Shown: positions 8,335 through 16,145 of the stretch, piece by piece
Numbering within the stretch: position 1 is the stretch's first letter
Layout of the letters: the number at the start of each line of letters is the position of its first letter
DNA from: Lentimicrobiaceae bacterium
GTDB lineage: Bacteria; Bacteroidota; Bacteroidia; Bacteroidales; F082
DNA: 40,323 nt
Assembly (NCBI GenBank): GCA_002708315.1
Contig: PANC01000009.1
Span: forward strand, 122,833-163,155
Direction of reading: 5' to 3'
Program-made: the position numbers and the translations under genes
Notes under the pieces: generated by a model
Database searches by the model: none
What the model saw: the letters and a program-made list of their open reading frames with translations, nothing else
What the model was told of the DNA's origin: nothing

Positions 8335-9201
8335 TTATTCATTACGCCCTTCTTCACACGTTTCTTTTGCTTCTTTCATTTCTTCTCTGCTATCCACATC
8401 TTCCATTTCTCCATCATACCATTTGATTGTCACAGGGAACTGCAACACAGGTTTTTCATCATAACCAGGGTTGGTTTGATACCAACTTCTTAGCATTTTA
8501 CGATCTTCTTTTTCTTCAATTGTAATTTCAGACCCATCGGGCATTGTATAAGTTACAGGCAATACTAATCTAAAACACCTATCTTTCTTACCACCTTTAT
8601 TACAACCTTCTTTTGCTTCTTTCATTTCTTCTCTGCTATCCACGTCTTGCATTTCTCCATCATACCATTTGATTGTCACAGGGAACTGCAACATAGGTTT
8701 TTCATCATAGCCAGGGTTGTTTTCATACCAACTTCTTAGCATCTTCCAATCCTCTTTTTCTTCAATTGTAATTTCAGACCCATCGGGCATTGAAAAATTT
8801 ACAGGCAGCATTAATTCGAAACACTCTTTCCCTTTGTCGCCTTTATCGCCTTTGTCACCTTTGTCGCCTTTTCCTTTACTGCTTATTAGCTTCCTTCCAC
8901 TTAGGTTAAAATAAGCATCAGATCTCTTACCCAAATCACTACCCTTATCTCTTACTGTATTTACTTCGTAACCTAATTCAGGAGCATACATTGACAATAA
9001 AACAAAGTCATTTGCATATTCGGTATTCAAAATATCTTTGGAAGACATTGGTAAATTATCAAAATCAATGGATTCCTTATTATTTGCGTTTATGATAGCT
9101 TCGATAAGCAAATCATCAGTTTTGTCTTTACTACTATCCTTGTTACATGCTGTAAACAATACCAAAGCAGCAAATATTGAAATTATCAGTTTTGTTTTCA
9201 T
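8335..9201 (-). CDS. Lipoprotein with collagen-like linker and two tandem near-identical domains
   Basis: 288 residues. The N-terminus MKTKLIISIFAALVLFTAC is a lipoprotein signal with Cys19. About residues 110-125 are a collagen-like run of GDK triplets. Two domains of about 75 residues follow, each beginning CF.L.LPV..(S/T)MPDGSEITI, passing through LQFPVTIKWYDGEM and ending DSREEMKEAKE.C. The paired cysteines at each domain's ends could form a disulfide. The DNA of the copies (8364-8577 and 8610-8823) is about 91% identical at a 246-bp offset, so the duplication is recent. Similar single-domain lipoproteins of unknown function occur in other Bacteroidota. It lies downstream of the sigma factor and barrel genes on the same strand and is probably co-regulated, though it has its own candidate promoter. 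Confidence 0.75.
   Translation of the reverse strand: MKTKLIISIFAALVLFTACNKDSSKDKTDDLLIEAIINANNKESIDFDNLPMSSKDILNTEYANDFVLLSMYAPELGYEVNTVRDKGSDLGKRSDAYFNLSGRKLISSKGKGDKGDKGDKGDKGKECFELMLPVNFSMPDGSEITIEEKEDWKMLRSWYENNPGYDEKPMLQFPVTIKWYDGEMQDVDSREEMKEAKEGCNKGGKKDRCFRLVLPVTYTMPDGSEITIEEKEDRKMLRSWYQTNPGYDEKPVLQFPVTIKWYDGEMEDVDSREEMKEAKETCEEGRNE
8364..8823 (-). repeat. Direct repeat of 214 bp (two copies, 246-bp period)
   Basis: Copies 8364-8577 and 8610-8823 differ at about 19 of 214 positions by hand count, with no indel. The period of 82 codons keeps the lipoprotein frame. Many differences are synonymous, so the domain has been kept under selection since duplication. Confidence 0.85.
8829..8874 (-). 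repeat. Short tandem 9-bp repeats encoding Gly-Asp-Lys triplets
   Basis: Reiterated units of the type (G/A)TC(G/A)CCTTT on the plus strand encode the collagen-like GDKGDKGDKGDKG run of the lipoprotein. Copy number could vary between strains by slippage. Confidence 0.7.
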
Positions 9202-9252
9202 TTTCTTATGGGGTTAGTTATTTTTTTGATTCGTATACTTAAAAGACCATAA

Positions 9253-9267
9253 AACCTTTAAAAGGTT
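9253..9267. promoter_or_regulatory. Palindrome in the lipoprotein leader, candidate operator or RNA hairpin
   Basis: AACCTTT-A-AAAGGTT is a perfect 7-bp inverted repeat about 50 bp upstream of the lipoprotein ATG, at the expected RNA start of the TATTTTTG element. Confidence 0.35.
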
Positions 9268-9271
9268 GGGT

Positions 9272-9279
9272 CAAAAATA
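9272..9279 (-). promoter_or_regulatory. -7 promoter element before the lipoprotein gene
   Basis: TATTTTTG on the minus strand matches TAnnTTTG exactly and lies just past the barrel gene's stop. The nearest upstream TTG gives a 24-bp spacer, slightly long. It suggests the lipoprotein can be transcribed apart from the sigma operon. Confidence 0.45.
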
Positions 9280-9282
9280 ATA

Positions 9283-10860
9283 TTAAAAGTTAAATTTAAC
9301 TCCCAAACTCAAATCAAATTGAAATGGGTTAAATTTAACACTATTTGTTTTTACAAGATTTGAAATTGCATATCTGAATAATGGAGTAAAGTTAATATTA
9401 ATTGACTTACTTAAATTATAACTCATTCCAACTCCCAATAATAGGCCCATACCTACTTTATTAATATTGTGAAAGTTATTTATTATCACCGGAACATCTT
9501 TATTTTTGGTTGAGGTTATATTAATAATTGAAGATGCTGAAATATTAGTTGAAACATACATTCCGCCATGTGCAATACCTTTCAACTTTTTTTCACCAAA
9601 GGTATATTCAATTGTAATTGGAAAATTTAGAAACTCTAGGTTCTCACTTTCCATTAAATTAATGGGATAATAATCATTCTTGTTCTCAAAATTTGGTCTT
9701 GGACCAAAGGGAAAGTCATTTAAATTAGTTGCTGTTGCTTTTCCAAATGGACTCAACACCGTTATTGATTTTTCATAACCATTTAAAAATATTACGTCAT
9801 AGTCGTCTCTTTTTTCTGATTCTTTGTATGTTGTAGTATAAACAGCTTTACTATAATCTACTCCAATTTTCAGGGTCCAACTCTTTTTTATTTGATATCC
9901 AAAATAAATTCCTCCTCCCAAAGACCACGATCCTTTTTGGTAATTGTTATAGAACTTCTCTGCTTTGTTGTTTTTACTATTGGATAGAAACCTGTATGTA
10001 TAGGAAGGGTATATTGTGGCATATAAACTTAATTTATCTGAATTTATACTTCCATTAGATTTTTTCATTTGGTCATCCGATCCATAATTAAAATGATTTT
10101 TCTTCTTTCTCTCTTTTTTTCTTGTCCTATTAGCACTGCTTGTAATATCAGAAGACTCTACCAATTCAGTTTCAGCATAGTATCGTTGTTTCCTATTTTT
10201 ACTTATTTCATGAGCATTAGTATAATTTATCTTAGTATAGAGAAGCTGTTTTATGGGCTTACTATCAATATCTAATTTCTGCTCTGATTTTTTAATTGTT
10301 GATCCCTTTATTTGATAGCCACTAGACTTTTCTGAATCATAATATGAGTTTCTTTTCGCATCTAATGATTCATTCGCTTTGGGTGAAGAATCAGTAATAT
10401 TGGTTGCATTATTTAATTCTTCCAAAAGGGTAGTTCTATTGTTACTTTTGGGTGATAACGTTTCAGAATCATTATCAATAATATTTGATTTCTTGGGATT
10501 TTCTGATTTTGACATTTGTATATTCTCGATGGGGATATCTACTAAACCTCTGTTATCGCTTGAAATATACACTATTACTGAAATAATTATTGAGGCGGCA
10601 GCTGCAATGCCAGCCAACTTAACCCACGAAATATTCTTTATGATTGAACTTGTGCTTGAAGTAAAATATTGTGAGTTTATTTTTAACCATAATTTATAGG
10701 GAGGAGGTGTTTTAAGTCCTGAATACCTATCTGCAAATTGTTTATCAAAGAAAATACTTGCATCATCTGGAAAATGTGAATCAACAGCATCCCAAAGTTC
10801 CTTTGGAGCATTCACTTCATGATTCTCAAAAGTCTCTTTGAAGTGCTTATCGAAATTCAT
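9283..10860 (-). CDS. Anti-sigma-like inner-membrane protein fused to an outer-membrane beta-barrel domain
   Basis: 525 residues from the ATG at 10860; an upstream TTG at 10881 is less likely because MNFDKHFKETF starts the conserved region. Residues 1-65 are a predicted cytosolic part made of two similar modules, FDKHF...APKELWDAVDSHF and FDKQF...PPYKLWLKINSQYF. One transmembrane helix follows at about 80-102 (AGIAAAASIIISVIVYI). A linker of roughly 180 residues rich in Asn, Ser and Lys leads to a C-terminal region (about 285-525) of alternating beta-strands ending LSLGVKFNF, typical of outer-membrane barrels of the PorT-like type. It follows the ECF sigma gene by 40 bp on the same strand. 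That position and the N-terminus suggest it restrains the sigma factor. The single chain would cross the inner membrane, periplasm and outer membrane. Confidence 0.65.
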   Translation of the reverse strand: MNFDKHFKETFENHEVNAPKELWDAVDSHFPDDASIFFDKQFADRYSGLKTPPPYKLWLKINSQYFTSSTSSIIKNISWVKLAGIAAAASIIISVIVYISSDNRGLVDIPIENIQMSKSENPKKSNIIDNDSETLSPKSNNRTTLLEELNNATNITDSSPKANESLDAKRNSYYDSEKSSGYQIKGSTIKKSEQKLDIDSKPIKQLLYTKINYTNAHEISKNRKQRYYAETELVESSDITSSANRTRKKERKKKNHFNYGSDDQMKKSNGSINSDKLSLYATIYPSYTYRFLSNSKNNKAEKFYNNYQKGSWSLGGGIYFGYQIKKSWTLKIGVDYSKAVYTTTYKESEKRDDYDVIFLNGYEKSITVLSPFGKATATNLNDFPFGPRPNFENKNDYYPINLMESENLEFLNFPITIEYTFGEKKLKGIAHGGMYVSTNISASSIINITSTKNKDVPVIINNFHNINKVGMGLLLGVGMSYNLSKSININFTPLFRYAISNLVKTNSVKFNPFQFDLSLGVKFNF

Positions 10861-10900
10861 ATTTTCCTTATTATAACCCAATTAATCAGAAAATTTCATG

Positions 10901-11419
10901 TTAAAACTTATCTTTAATATTCCTTTTTAATATTGCTCTTCCATCGTGTAATTGTGATTTGGAAGTTCCTGTGGATATCCCAAGTTTATTAGCTATCTCT
11001 CCATGAGAATATCCATCAATAACATACATATTAAATACCTTTCTGCAGCCCGATGGCAAATTTTGAATCAAAGTGGTTAATTCTTCGGTGCCCAAATTAC
11101 TCATCGCAGTATTTATATTGATATCATTATCATAATTAATTATATTATCAAGGTTGTCCGAGGTACTAGATTCATTTTTTGATTTTAAATTATTCAAAGC
11201 AGTATTGATAAAGATCTTTTTTATCCATCCACTAAGGGCTTCTGGTTTTTTTAATTGATCTATTCTTTTATAAATCAGATAAAAAGCCTCTTGAAATATA
11301 TCATCTGCATCTTCTTTACATGACGAATATCTCATACAAATACTATACATCTGAGCCGAGTATTTATCATATAAAACTCTGCGTGCTTTGGGATCAGAAT
11401 CAATACATCCCGATACAAT
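10901..11419 (-). CDS. ECF-type RNA polymerase sigma factor
   Basis: Sigma-70 region 2 is seen in SICMRYSSCKEDADDIFQEA and the following Y.LIYKRIDQL...LSGWIKKIFIN. Region 4 is seen in LPSGCRKVFNMYVIDGYSHG and GEIANKLGISTGTSKSQLH. The first in-frame ATG (11350) would cut off conserved residues: upstream the frame continues IVSGCIDSDPKARRVLYDKY, the usual ECF N-terminus. No ATG, GTG or TTG occurs between there and the in-frame stop at 11162+300 (11462-11464), so I place the start at ATT 11419 (172 residues). This is an inference; a frameshift or base error is the alternative. The gene heads the operon with the barrel protein and probably autoregulates it. Confidence 0.85.
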   Translation of the reverse strand: MVSGCIDSDPKARRVLYDKYSAQMYSICMRYSSCKEDADDIFQEAFYLIYKRIDQLKKPEALSGWIKKIFINTALNNLKSKNESSTSDNLDNIINYDNDININTAMSNLGTEELTTLIQNLPSGCRKVFNMYVIDGYSHGEIANKLGISTGTSKSQLHDGRAILKRNIKDKF

Positions 11420-11495
11420 CCTATGGTTATTCCAGTTATCGATAATTATAGTATTATGACTCTAAATAATCAAAAAGGTTGGGAAAGGGTTCTTC

Positions 11496-12626
11496 TTAAA
11501 TTGAAATTGTCTTTTGATATATTCTATATCTCTTATATACTTCTCCTCCTATTTTTTCCATTTCTGCTCGGACCTGAGTGTTTTTTTCCATTTCAAGGTG
11601 GCTATCAATAACATTTAATCCGGCTTTTGTTGTTTCTTTTAACAAACTAATGCCTAGCATAGTGTCAATTCCAGATCTTCTGTGATCTTTTCTTACAGCT
11701 CCCAAAAGGAGGCTTAATCTCTTAGTCTTTTTCTGTGAACGTAATATGTGATAAAACCCAAAAGGAAACACATATCCCTTACTTTTTTGAATTCCTTCAG
11801 ATATATCTGGTATTGCAAGCACAAATGCAACAACTTCATCCTTTTCGTTCTGAACTATTTTTATGAATCTAGGATCTAATATCATTAAATACCTAGAAGC
11901 AAACTCTTTCATTTCCTCTGTCGATAATGGAGTAAAGGCATATATTTCTCCAAAGGTATCATTCATTAATGACAGAACAGGAACAATATATTGTTTAATA
12001 TCTTTTTTTCTTTTGAGGGGTACAATCTTTAAGTTGGGATTATTTCTAATTGTTCTCTCATGAATCCGTTCATAGAATGTTGGTATATTTTTTGGGACAT
12101 CAATCTTATAAACAACTAAATCAAGCCTTTTATTGAATCCCATATCCTCAATAAACTCAACCATATAAGGGTAATTGCAATTTGTTGATATTACCATTGG
12201 CTCATCAAAGCCTTCTATTAACATTCCTTGAGGGTCTTTATCTGAAAAACCCAGCGGGCCAATAATTTCATTTACTCCATAGCCTTTAGCCCAATTTTCA
12301 ACCGCATGGATTAATTCAGTTACTATTTCCTCATTTTTGAATGTTTCTAGAAAACAAAATCGGACCGAATTTTCACCATGCTTGTTATTGTATTTATTAT
12401 TGATGATACCCATTACTCTGCCCACAACTTTATTGTAGTTGTAAGCTAAAAACAAAATTGTATTGCAATGTAGGAATGCTGTGTTTTTTTTTGGATTAAA
12501 AAAGTTCCATTCATCAATATATATGGGAGGGATCCAATTGTGATGGTTAACATGGATTTTAGCTGGCAAATGTATAAATGCCCTCAAGTCTCTTTTTCCT
12601 CTTACCTCTTTTATATCTATTATCAT
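11496..12626 (-). CDS. GNAT-like N-acetyltransferase family protein
   Basis: 376 residues, cytosolic. The N-terminal half (IKEVRGKRDLRAFIHLPAKI, FLAYNYNKVVGRVMGIIN, EIIGPLGFSDKDPQGML) and C-terminal half (LLLGAVRKDHRRSGIDTMLG, then a tail resembling the end of GNAT folds) fit the long YghO-like acetyltransferase-fold proteins of Bacteroidota. The R..G segment VRKDHRRSGIDTML is the likely acetyl-CoA loop. Substrate unknown. It has its own -7 element 20 bp before the ATG and ends 77 bp before the sigma start, so it is probably not part of that operon. Confidence 0.6.
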   Translation of the reverse strand: MIIDIKEVRGKRDLRAFIHLPAKIHVNHHNWIPPIYIDEWNFFNPKKNTAFLHCNTILFLAYNYNKVVGRVMGIINNKYNNKHGENSVRFCFLETFKNEEIVTELIHAVENWAKGYGVNEIIGPLGFSDKDPQGMLIEGFDEPMVISTNCNYPYMVEFIEDMGFNKRLDLVVYKIDVPKNIPTFYERIHERTIRNNPNLKIVPLKRKKDIKQYIVPVLSLMNDTFGEIYAFTPLSTEEMKEFASRYLMILDPRFIKIVQNEKDEVVAFVLAIPDISEGIQKSKGYVFPFGFYHILRSQKKTKRLSLLLGAVRKDHRRSGIDTMLGISLLKETTKAGLNVIDSHLEMEKNTQVRAEMEKIGGEVYKRYRIYQKTISI

Positions 12627-12645
12627 GAAATAATATCAATTATTT

Positions 12646-12653
12646 CAAAGCTA
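12646..12653 (-). promoter_or_regulatory. -7 promoter element of the GNAT-like gene
   Basis: TAGCTTTG on the minus strand matches TAnnTTTG exactly, about 20 bp before the start codon. The nearest upstream TTG gives only a 13-bp spacer, so the -33 part is poor. Confidence 0.45.
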
Positions 12654-12702
12654 TGAAATTTTTAAACAACTTGTTTTTTTATTAAAGCTAATAAACTCTT
12701 TA

Positions 12703-13716
12703 CTATTTTACAACATACCTATTAGGGCTTTCGGTTGCTTCAAATAATAGACCATTACCTAAATCTATAAATTTACTATTATAAAGTTGCCAATATATTT
12801 CCATTACGATTTTATTTTGTGAGGGAATATCACCAATGTAGTAAGAATGTGAATTCCATGTAGGGAATTCATTACCGATACTCTCACTGAAATCTAAATA
12901 TATTGCTTTTGTTGAAAGAGTATCTCTTATTCTTTCACCAAGTTGCTTGCCAGCCGGAGTAAATATTCTCAAACCATTTAATGTGAAATCCTTTTCATTG
13001 AAGAGTATATACAACCGTTTTTGTAAATTCAGTTTATCTACCCATATATTATGGTCTTCCTCCTCAACGGCAGCGGAATTTATAATCAGATTTGAGAATA
13101 TTTTTTCTCTGGTATTACTACCCTCAGCGTAACTTTGTAAATATAGATTTCCCAAACTATGGAAAAATGCTGATATTGAATCGCTCATCAACACATTGTC
13201 TCCATTTAATTTATTTAAAAGATCAAGCAACTCTAAAAAATCATTTTTAGATTTGTAAACATTGGACTTTGAATTTTTAAAATTCTTTGTTCCGCTGAGC
13301 TTAGGATCCTTGGAAGGCCAACAAAATACCATAACGTTTATACCATAGGTTTCACTTATATCCATTGCTCTTAATACTGATAATTCAAATGTTTTGAAAT
13401 CACCATGAACAAAAAGTAACCAGTTTCCTTCCTTTGAGGAGATGAACTTTTCCAACTTTTTAAAAGTTAATTTTTCTAGGCTAATATTATTGTCAGCAAT
13501 GTGTTTTGTATGAAAAAAAGATAACGGAGATATGGTATCTACTAAATTTTGAAAGATATATTTTCCGTTGTTTATATTATACTCTCTATTTGTTATTGCT
13601 AGTACTTCTGTTCCCTTATTGATTTGGTACTTGTAATCTACTCTCTCTTGTGATTCAGAGCTAAGACATGAAAATATTATTAGTAATAACAGTATAGCTT
13701 GGGATATTTGCTTCAT
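12703..13716 (-). CDS. Exported alpha/beta hydrolase, DUF900-like
   Basis: 337 residues with an N-terminal hydrophobic signal ending around SCLSSESQ. The Cys17 context (IFSC) is a poor lipobox, so it is probably a periplasmic protein or an atypical lipoprotein. Hydrolase features: LLFVHGDFKTFE (oxyanion region), VFCWPSKDP, and AFFHSLGNLYLQS with the nucleophile elbow Ser187. DUF900 proteins carry the same HGxN, WPS and HSMGN pattern. A histidine near the C-terminus (WNSHSYYIGD) is a candidate for the triad. Substrate unknown. A monocistronic position between the GNAT gene and a divergent trhO gives no context. Confidence 0.7.
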   Translation of the reverse strand: MKQISQAILLLLIIFSCLSSESQERVDYKYQINKGTEVLAITNREYNINNGKYIFQNLVDTISPLSFFHTKHIADNNISLEKLTFKKLEKFISSKEGNWLLFVHGDFKTFELSVLRAMDISETYGINVMVFCWPSKDPKLSGTKNFKNSKSNVYKSKNDFLELLDLLNKLNGDNVLMSDSISAFFHSLGNLYLQSYAEGSNTREKIFSNLIINSAAVEEEDHNIWVDKLNLQKRLYILFNEKDFTLNGLRIFTPAGKQLGERIRDTLSTKAIYLDFSESIGNEFPTWNSHSYYIGDIPSQNKIVMEIYWQLYNSKFIDLGNGLLFEATESPNRYVVK

Positions 13717-13837
13717 TGGGGGTCAATATGAATTTAAGGAAGCGAATATATTAAATAGTATGAAGTTTAAAGGTTTTTAAAAAGCATATAACACGTTTAA
13801 TTTACTCAAGAGCTAATAATATTTGAGAACGAATATC

Positions 13838-13864
13838 TTGAATCAATCTAAATATTTACTTTTG
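13838..13864 (+). promoter_or_regulatory. Promoter of trhO
   Basis: TTG (13838-13840), 16 bp, TACTTTTG (13857-13864), an exact TAnnTTTG match. The spacer is one base short of the usual range. The start codon follows 17 bp later, so the leader is short. Confidence 0.5.
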
Positions 13865-13881
13865 CCTTCAAAATCAAAAGA

Positions 13882-14919
13882 ATGACAATACTTCATAATC
13901 GCCTGAGCAAGGATGAGTTGAAACAAAAACTTGCGGAGGAAACATTCGAAAGAACCACCATATCATTCTATAGATATGTAATAATTGAAAATGTAAGTGA
14001 ATTTCGTGATGAGCTTTATGTGAGATTTGCAGAGCTCGAATGTTTGGGGCGTATTTATGTTGCTCGAGAAGGTATAAATGCTCAAATGAGCTTGCCAACA
14101 CACAATCTTGATGAATTTTTAAATTTTCTGGATACCACAGGTTACCTAAAGGGTATGCCAATAAAGTATGCTGTTGAAGATGATGGCAAATCCTTTTATA
14201 AACTAATAGTAAGGTTAAGAGATAGAATTCTCGCTGATGGATTGGAAGATGATGCCTATGATGTTACCAATGTGGGAAAACACCTATCTGCCATTGAGTT
14301 TCATGATCTAGCAGCAGATGAAGAGACCTTAATTATTGACATGAGAAATAGTTATGAAAGTGAGATTGGTCATTTTGAAAATGCAGTATGCCCGGATGCC
14401 GATACTTTCAGAGATGAAATCCAAATGGTAACAGATGAATTTAAAAGCCAAAAGGACAAAAAAGTTTTATTGTATTGTACGGGTGGTATAAGATGTGAGA
14501 AAGCTAGTGCCTATATGAAACATATGGGATTTAAGGATGTGAACCAACTTCATGGAGGCATAATTGAATATGCACGACAAATAAATAAATCGAATCTAAA
14601 ATCAAGATTTGTTGGGAGTAACTTTGTATTCGATAATCGCATGAGCGAGAGTATAGATGATCAAATTATAAGTAATTGCCATCAATGTGGAGAACCTTCA
14701 AGTACTCATGTAAATTGTGCCAATGATGCATGCCATTTATTATTCATACAGTGTGAATCATGTGCAAAAAATAATAATGGCTGTTGCAGTGAGGAATGTA
14801 AAGACTTTATTGAACTTCCATGTGAGGTTCAGAAGGACTTAAGAAAAACAAAAATATTTAACGGAACCACAAATGGTTATCGCAGTCTGAGAAAAAGATT
14901 AGAAAACAGTAAGTACTAA
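13882..14919 (+). CDS. trhO: tRNA uridine(34) hydroxylase, rhodanese family
   Basis: 345 residues. TrhO (YceA) forms 5-hydroxyuridine at the wobble position of tRNAs, the first step of cmo5U/mcmo5U-type modification. N-terminal FYRYVIIENV and GRIYVAREGINAQMSLP are the family's acylphosphatase-like domain. The rhodanese domain holds the active-site loop YCTGGIRCEKASAYM with Cys199 and Cys205. The C-terminal part has a cysteine/histidine cluster (CHQCGEP, CANDACH, CESCAKN, CCSEEC) of zinc-binding appearance, present in family members. Its stop lies 3 bp from that of the convergent lpxR-like gene. Confidence 0.93.
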   Translation: MTILHNRLSKDELKQKLAEETFERTTISFYRYVIIENVSEFRDELYVRFAELECLGRIYVAREGINAQMSLPTHNLDEFLNFLDTTGYLKGMPIKYAVEDDGKSFYKLIVRLRDRILADGLEDDAYDVTNVGKHLSAIEFHDLAADEETLIIDMRNSYESEIGHFENAVCPDADTFRDEIQMVTDEFKSQKDKKVLLYCTGGIRCEKASAYMKHMGFKDVNQLHGGIIEYARQINKSNLKSRFVGSNFVFDNRMSESIDDQIISNCHQCGEPSSTHVNCANDACHLLFIQCESCAKNNNGCCSEECKDFIELPCEVQKDLRKTKIFNGTTNGYRSLRKRLENSKY

Positions 14920-14922
14920 TAT

Positions 14923-15915
14923 TTAAAAGGCAATTGCAAGAATGAAACAGCCATAATTATGGCTGTTTCCGTAATTAAATTCTTTGGTTAGGTAATTATG
15001 CTTGTAGCTAAGATTAAATCCTGAATACTCCATTCCAAATTCGGCAGAGACACCAATTACCGCATGACTTAGCATGTCGTATTTCAAAGCATATTCATTG
15101 GTTGAGAATAATCCACCTTGCATGGTTGCATCATAAAAAACATACCGAAGGTTACTGTTCAATGAAACCCAAAAACGAGGTTTCTGCGCTAAATGCTGAT
15201 AACGCCTGCTAATTATAATTTCCATTCCAGCACTTAAATCATCATTGCATGTGCCAACTCTTAATAACCCCAGAGCAGATATTTTTAGGAAGTCATTAAA
15301 ATATATTGGATAGGATAATAATAGGTCGTAATTAAGTATAACATCATTCGAAATTTGATATTTCCATCCCTGTGGATATGGAGAGTTAATCCAATCATGA
15401 ATCTCTTTCTGCATAGCTCCTCCGCCAGCAGCAGGTCCCATTACTCCAATACGTATATTATTTTTAATTATAAGCTCGGTCAAGGTATCATGATTTTCAA
15501 ATAAATAATTTATTTCAAGCGTTGCGGCAAAAGGCCTATCATTAAATTGAACTAGTGAATCTCGTATGTTTTTTGGAGTATATAATTTTTGAGACAATGC
15601 AAGACCAGAAATAGTTAAATTATTATCTGGTACATTGGGGAGGTATTTATTCCATGGAAATTTATTAAATACAGGATGATAAAATTTGATTTGAAGGCCA
15701 TAGGTGTAATAGTAATCTGTATAGTAATAAGTATCATTATCAAACTCCAAGGAAATGCTTCTTTCAAGGGATTTTATTGCAGGAATAAATGTACTTTGTG
15801 ACCTAACAGAATTAGCAATTAAGACTACTATTAATATGAGTAATACTTTAAATATAAGTACTGAAGATTTACTATGATTCTTAATGTGGTTGAAGTTTGA
15901 AGTTATGAATGGCAA
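14923..15915 (-). CDS. Outer-membrane lipid A deacylase, LpxR/DUF2219 family
   Basis: LpxR removes the 3'-acyloxyacyl group of lipid A at the outer membrane. Family features: SLEFDNDTYYYTDYYYTYGL with Asn60/Asp61 (counting from TTG 15915), GVMGPAAGGGAMQKEIHDWI with the candidate catalytic His173, and PYPQGWKYQISNDVILNYD. Length and C-terminal aromatic residue (ILAIAF) fit the 12-strand barrel. There is no in-frame ATG near the 5' end. TTG 15915 lies in a near-match to the -7 element (TTACTTTG). The ATT at 15885 would give a cleaner signal peptide (MKNHSKSSVLIFKVLLILIV). I keep TTG but consider ATT plausible. Modified lipid A may help evade or resist polycations. Confidence 0.8.
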   Translation of the reverse strand: MPFITSNFNHIKNHSKSSVLIFKVLLILIVVLIANSVRSQSTFIPAIKSLERSISLEFDNDTYYYTDYYYTYGLQIKFYHPVFNKFPWNKYLPNVPDNNLTISGLALSQKLYTPKNIRDSLVQFNDRPFAATLEINYLFENHDTLTELIIKNNIRIGVMGPAAGGGAMQKEIHDWINSPYPQGWKYQISNDVILNYDLLLSYPIYFNDFLKISALGLLRVGTCNDDLSAGMEIIISRRYQHLAQKPRFWVSLNSNLRYVFYDATMQGGLFSTNEYALKYDMLSHAVIGVSAEFGMEYSGFNLSYKHNYLTKEFNYGNSHNYGCFILAIAF

Positions 15916-16145
15916 AGTAAGTGAAAATGATTATCCATTGTATTCGGATTATTCAAAAAACTTGTTTTTAACCGAATTAGTTTTCCAAGGTGTTATAAAT
16001 TATTAAAAGCAATTTAAGGATGCTACTTAAGAATTTGTTTTCTTATGTTATTGAATATATGAGTTATATATTTTTCCTGTTTTTCTTTTATACTTACGTA
16101 TTAATTCACACCTTTGTACTTTATTGATTAATTTTTAATCCATTT

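Noticed and set aside
11423-11611. 62-codon plus-strand frame between sigma and GNAT-like genes
   Set aside because: It is antisense to the real sigma N-terminus and the GNAT 3' end, both supported by family motifs.
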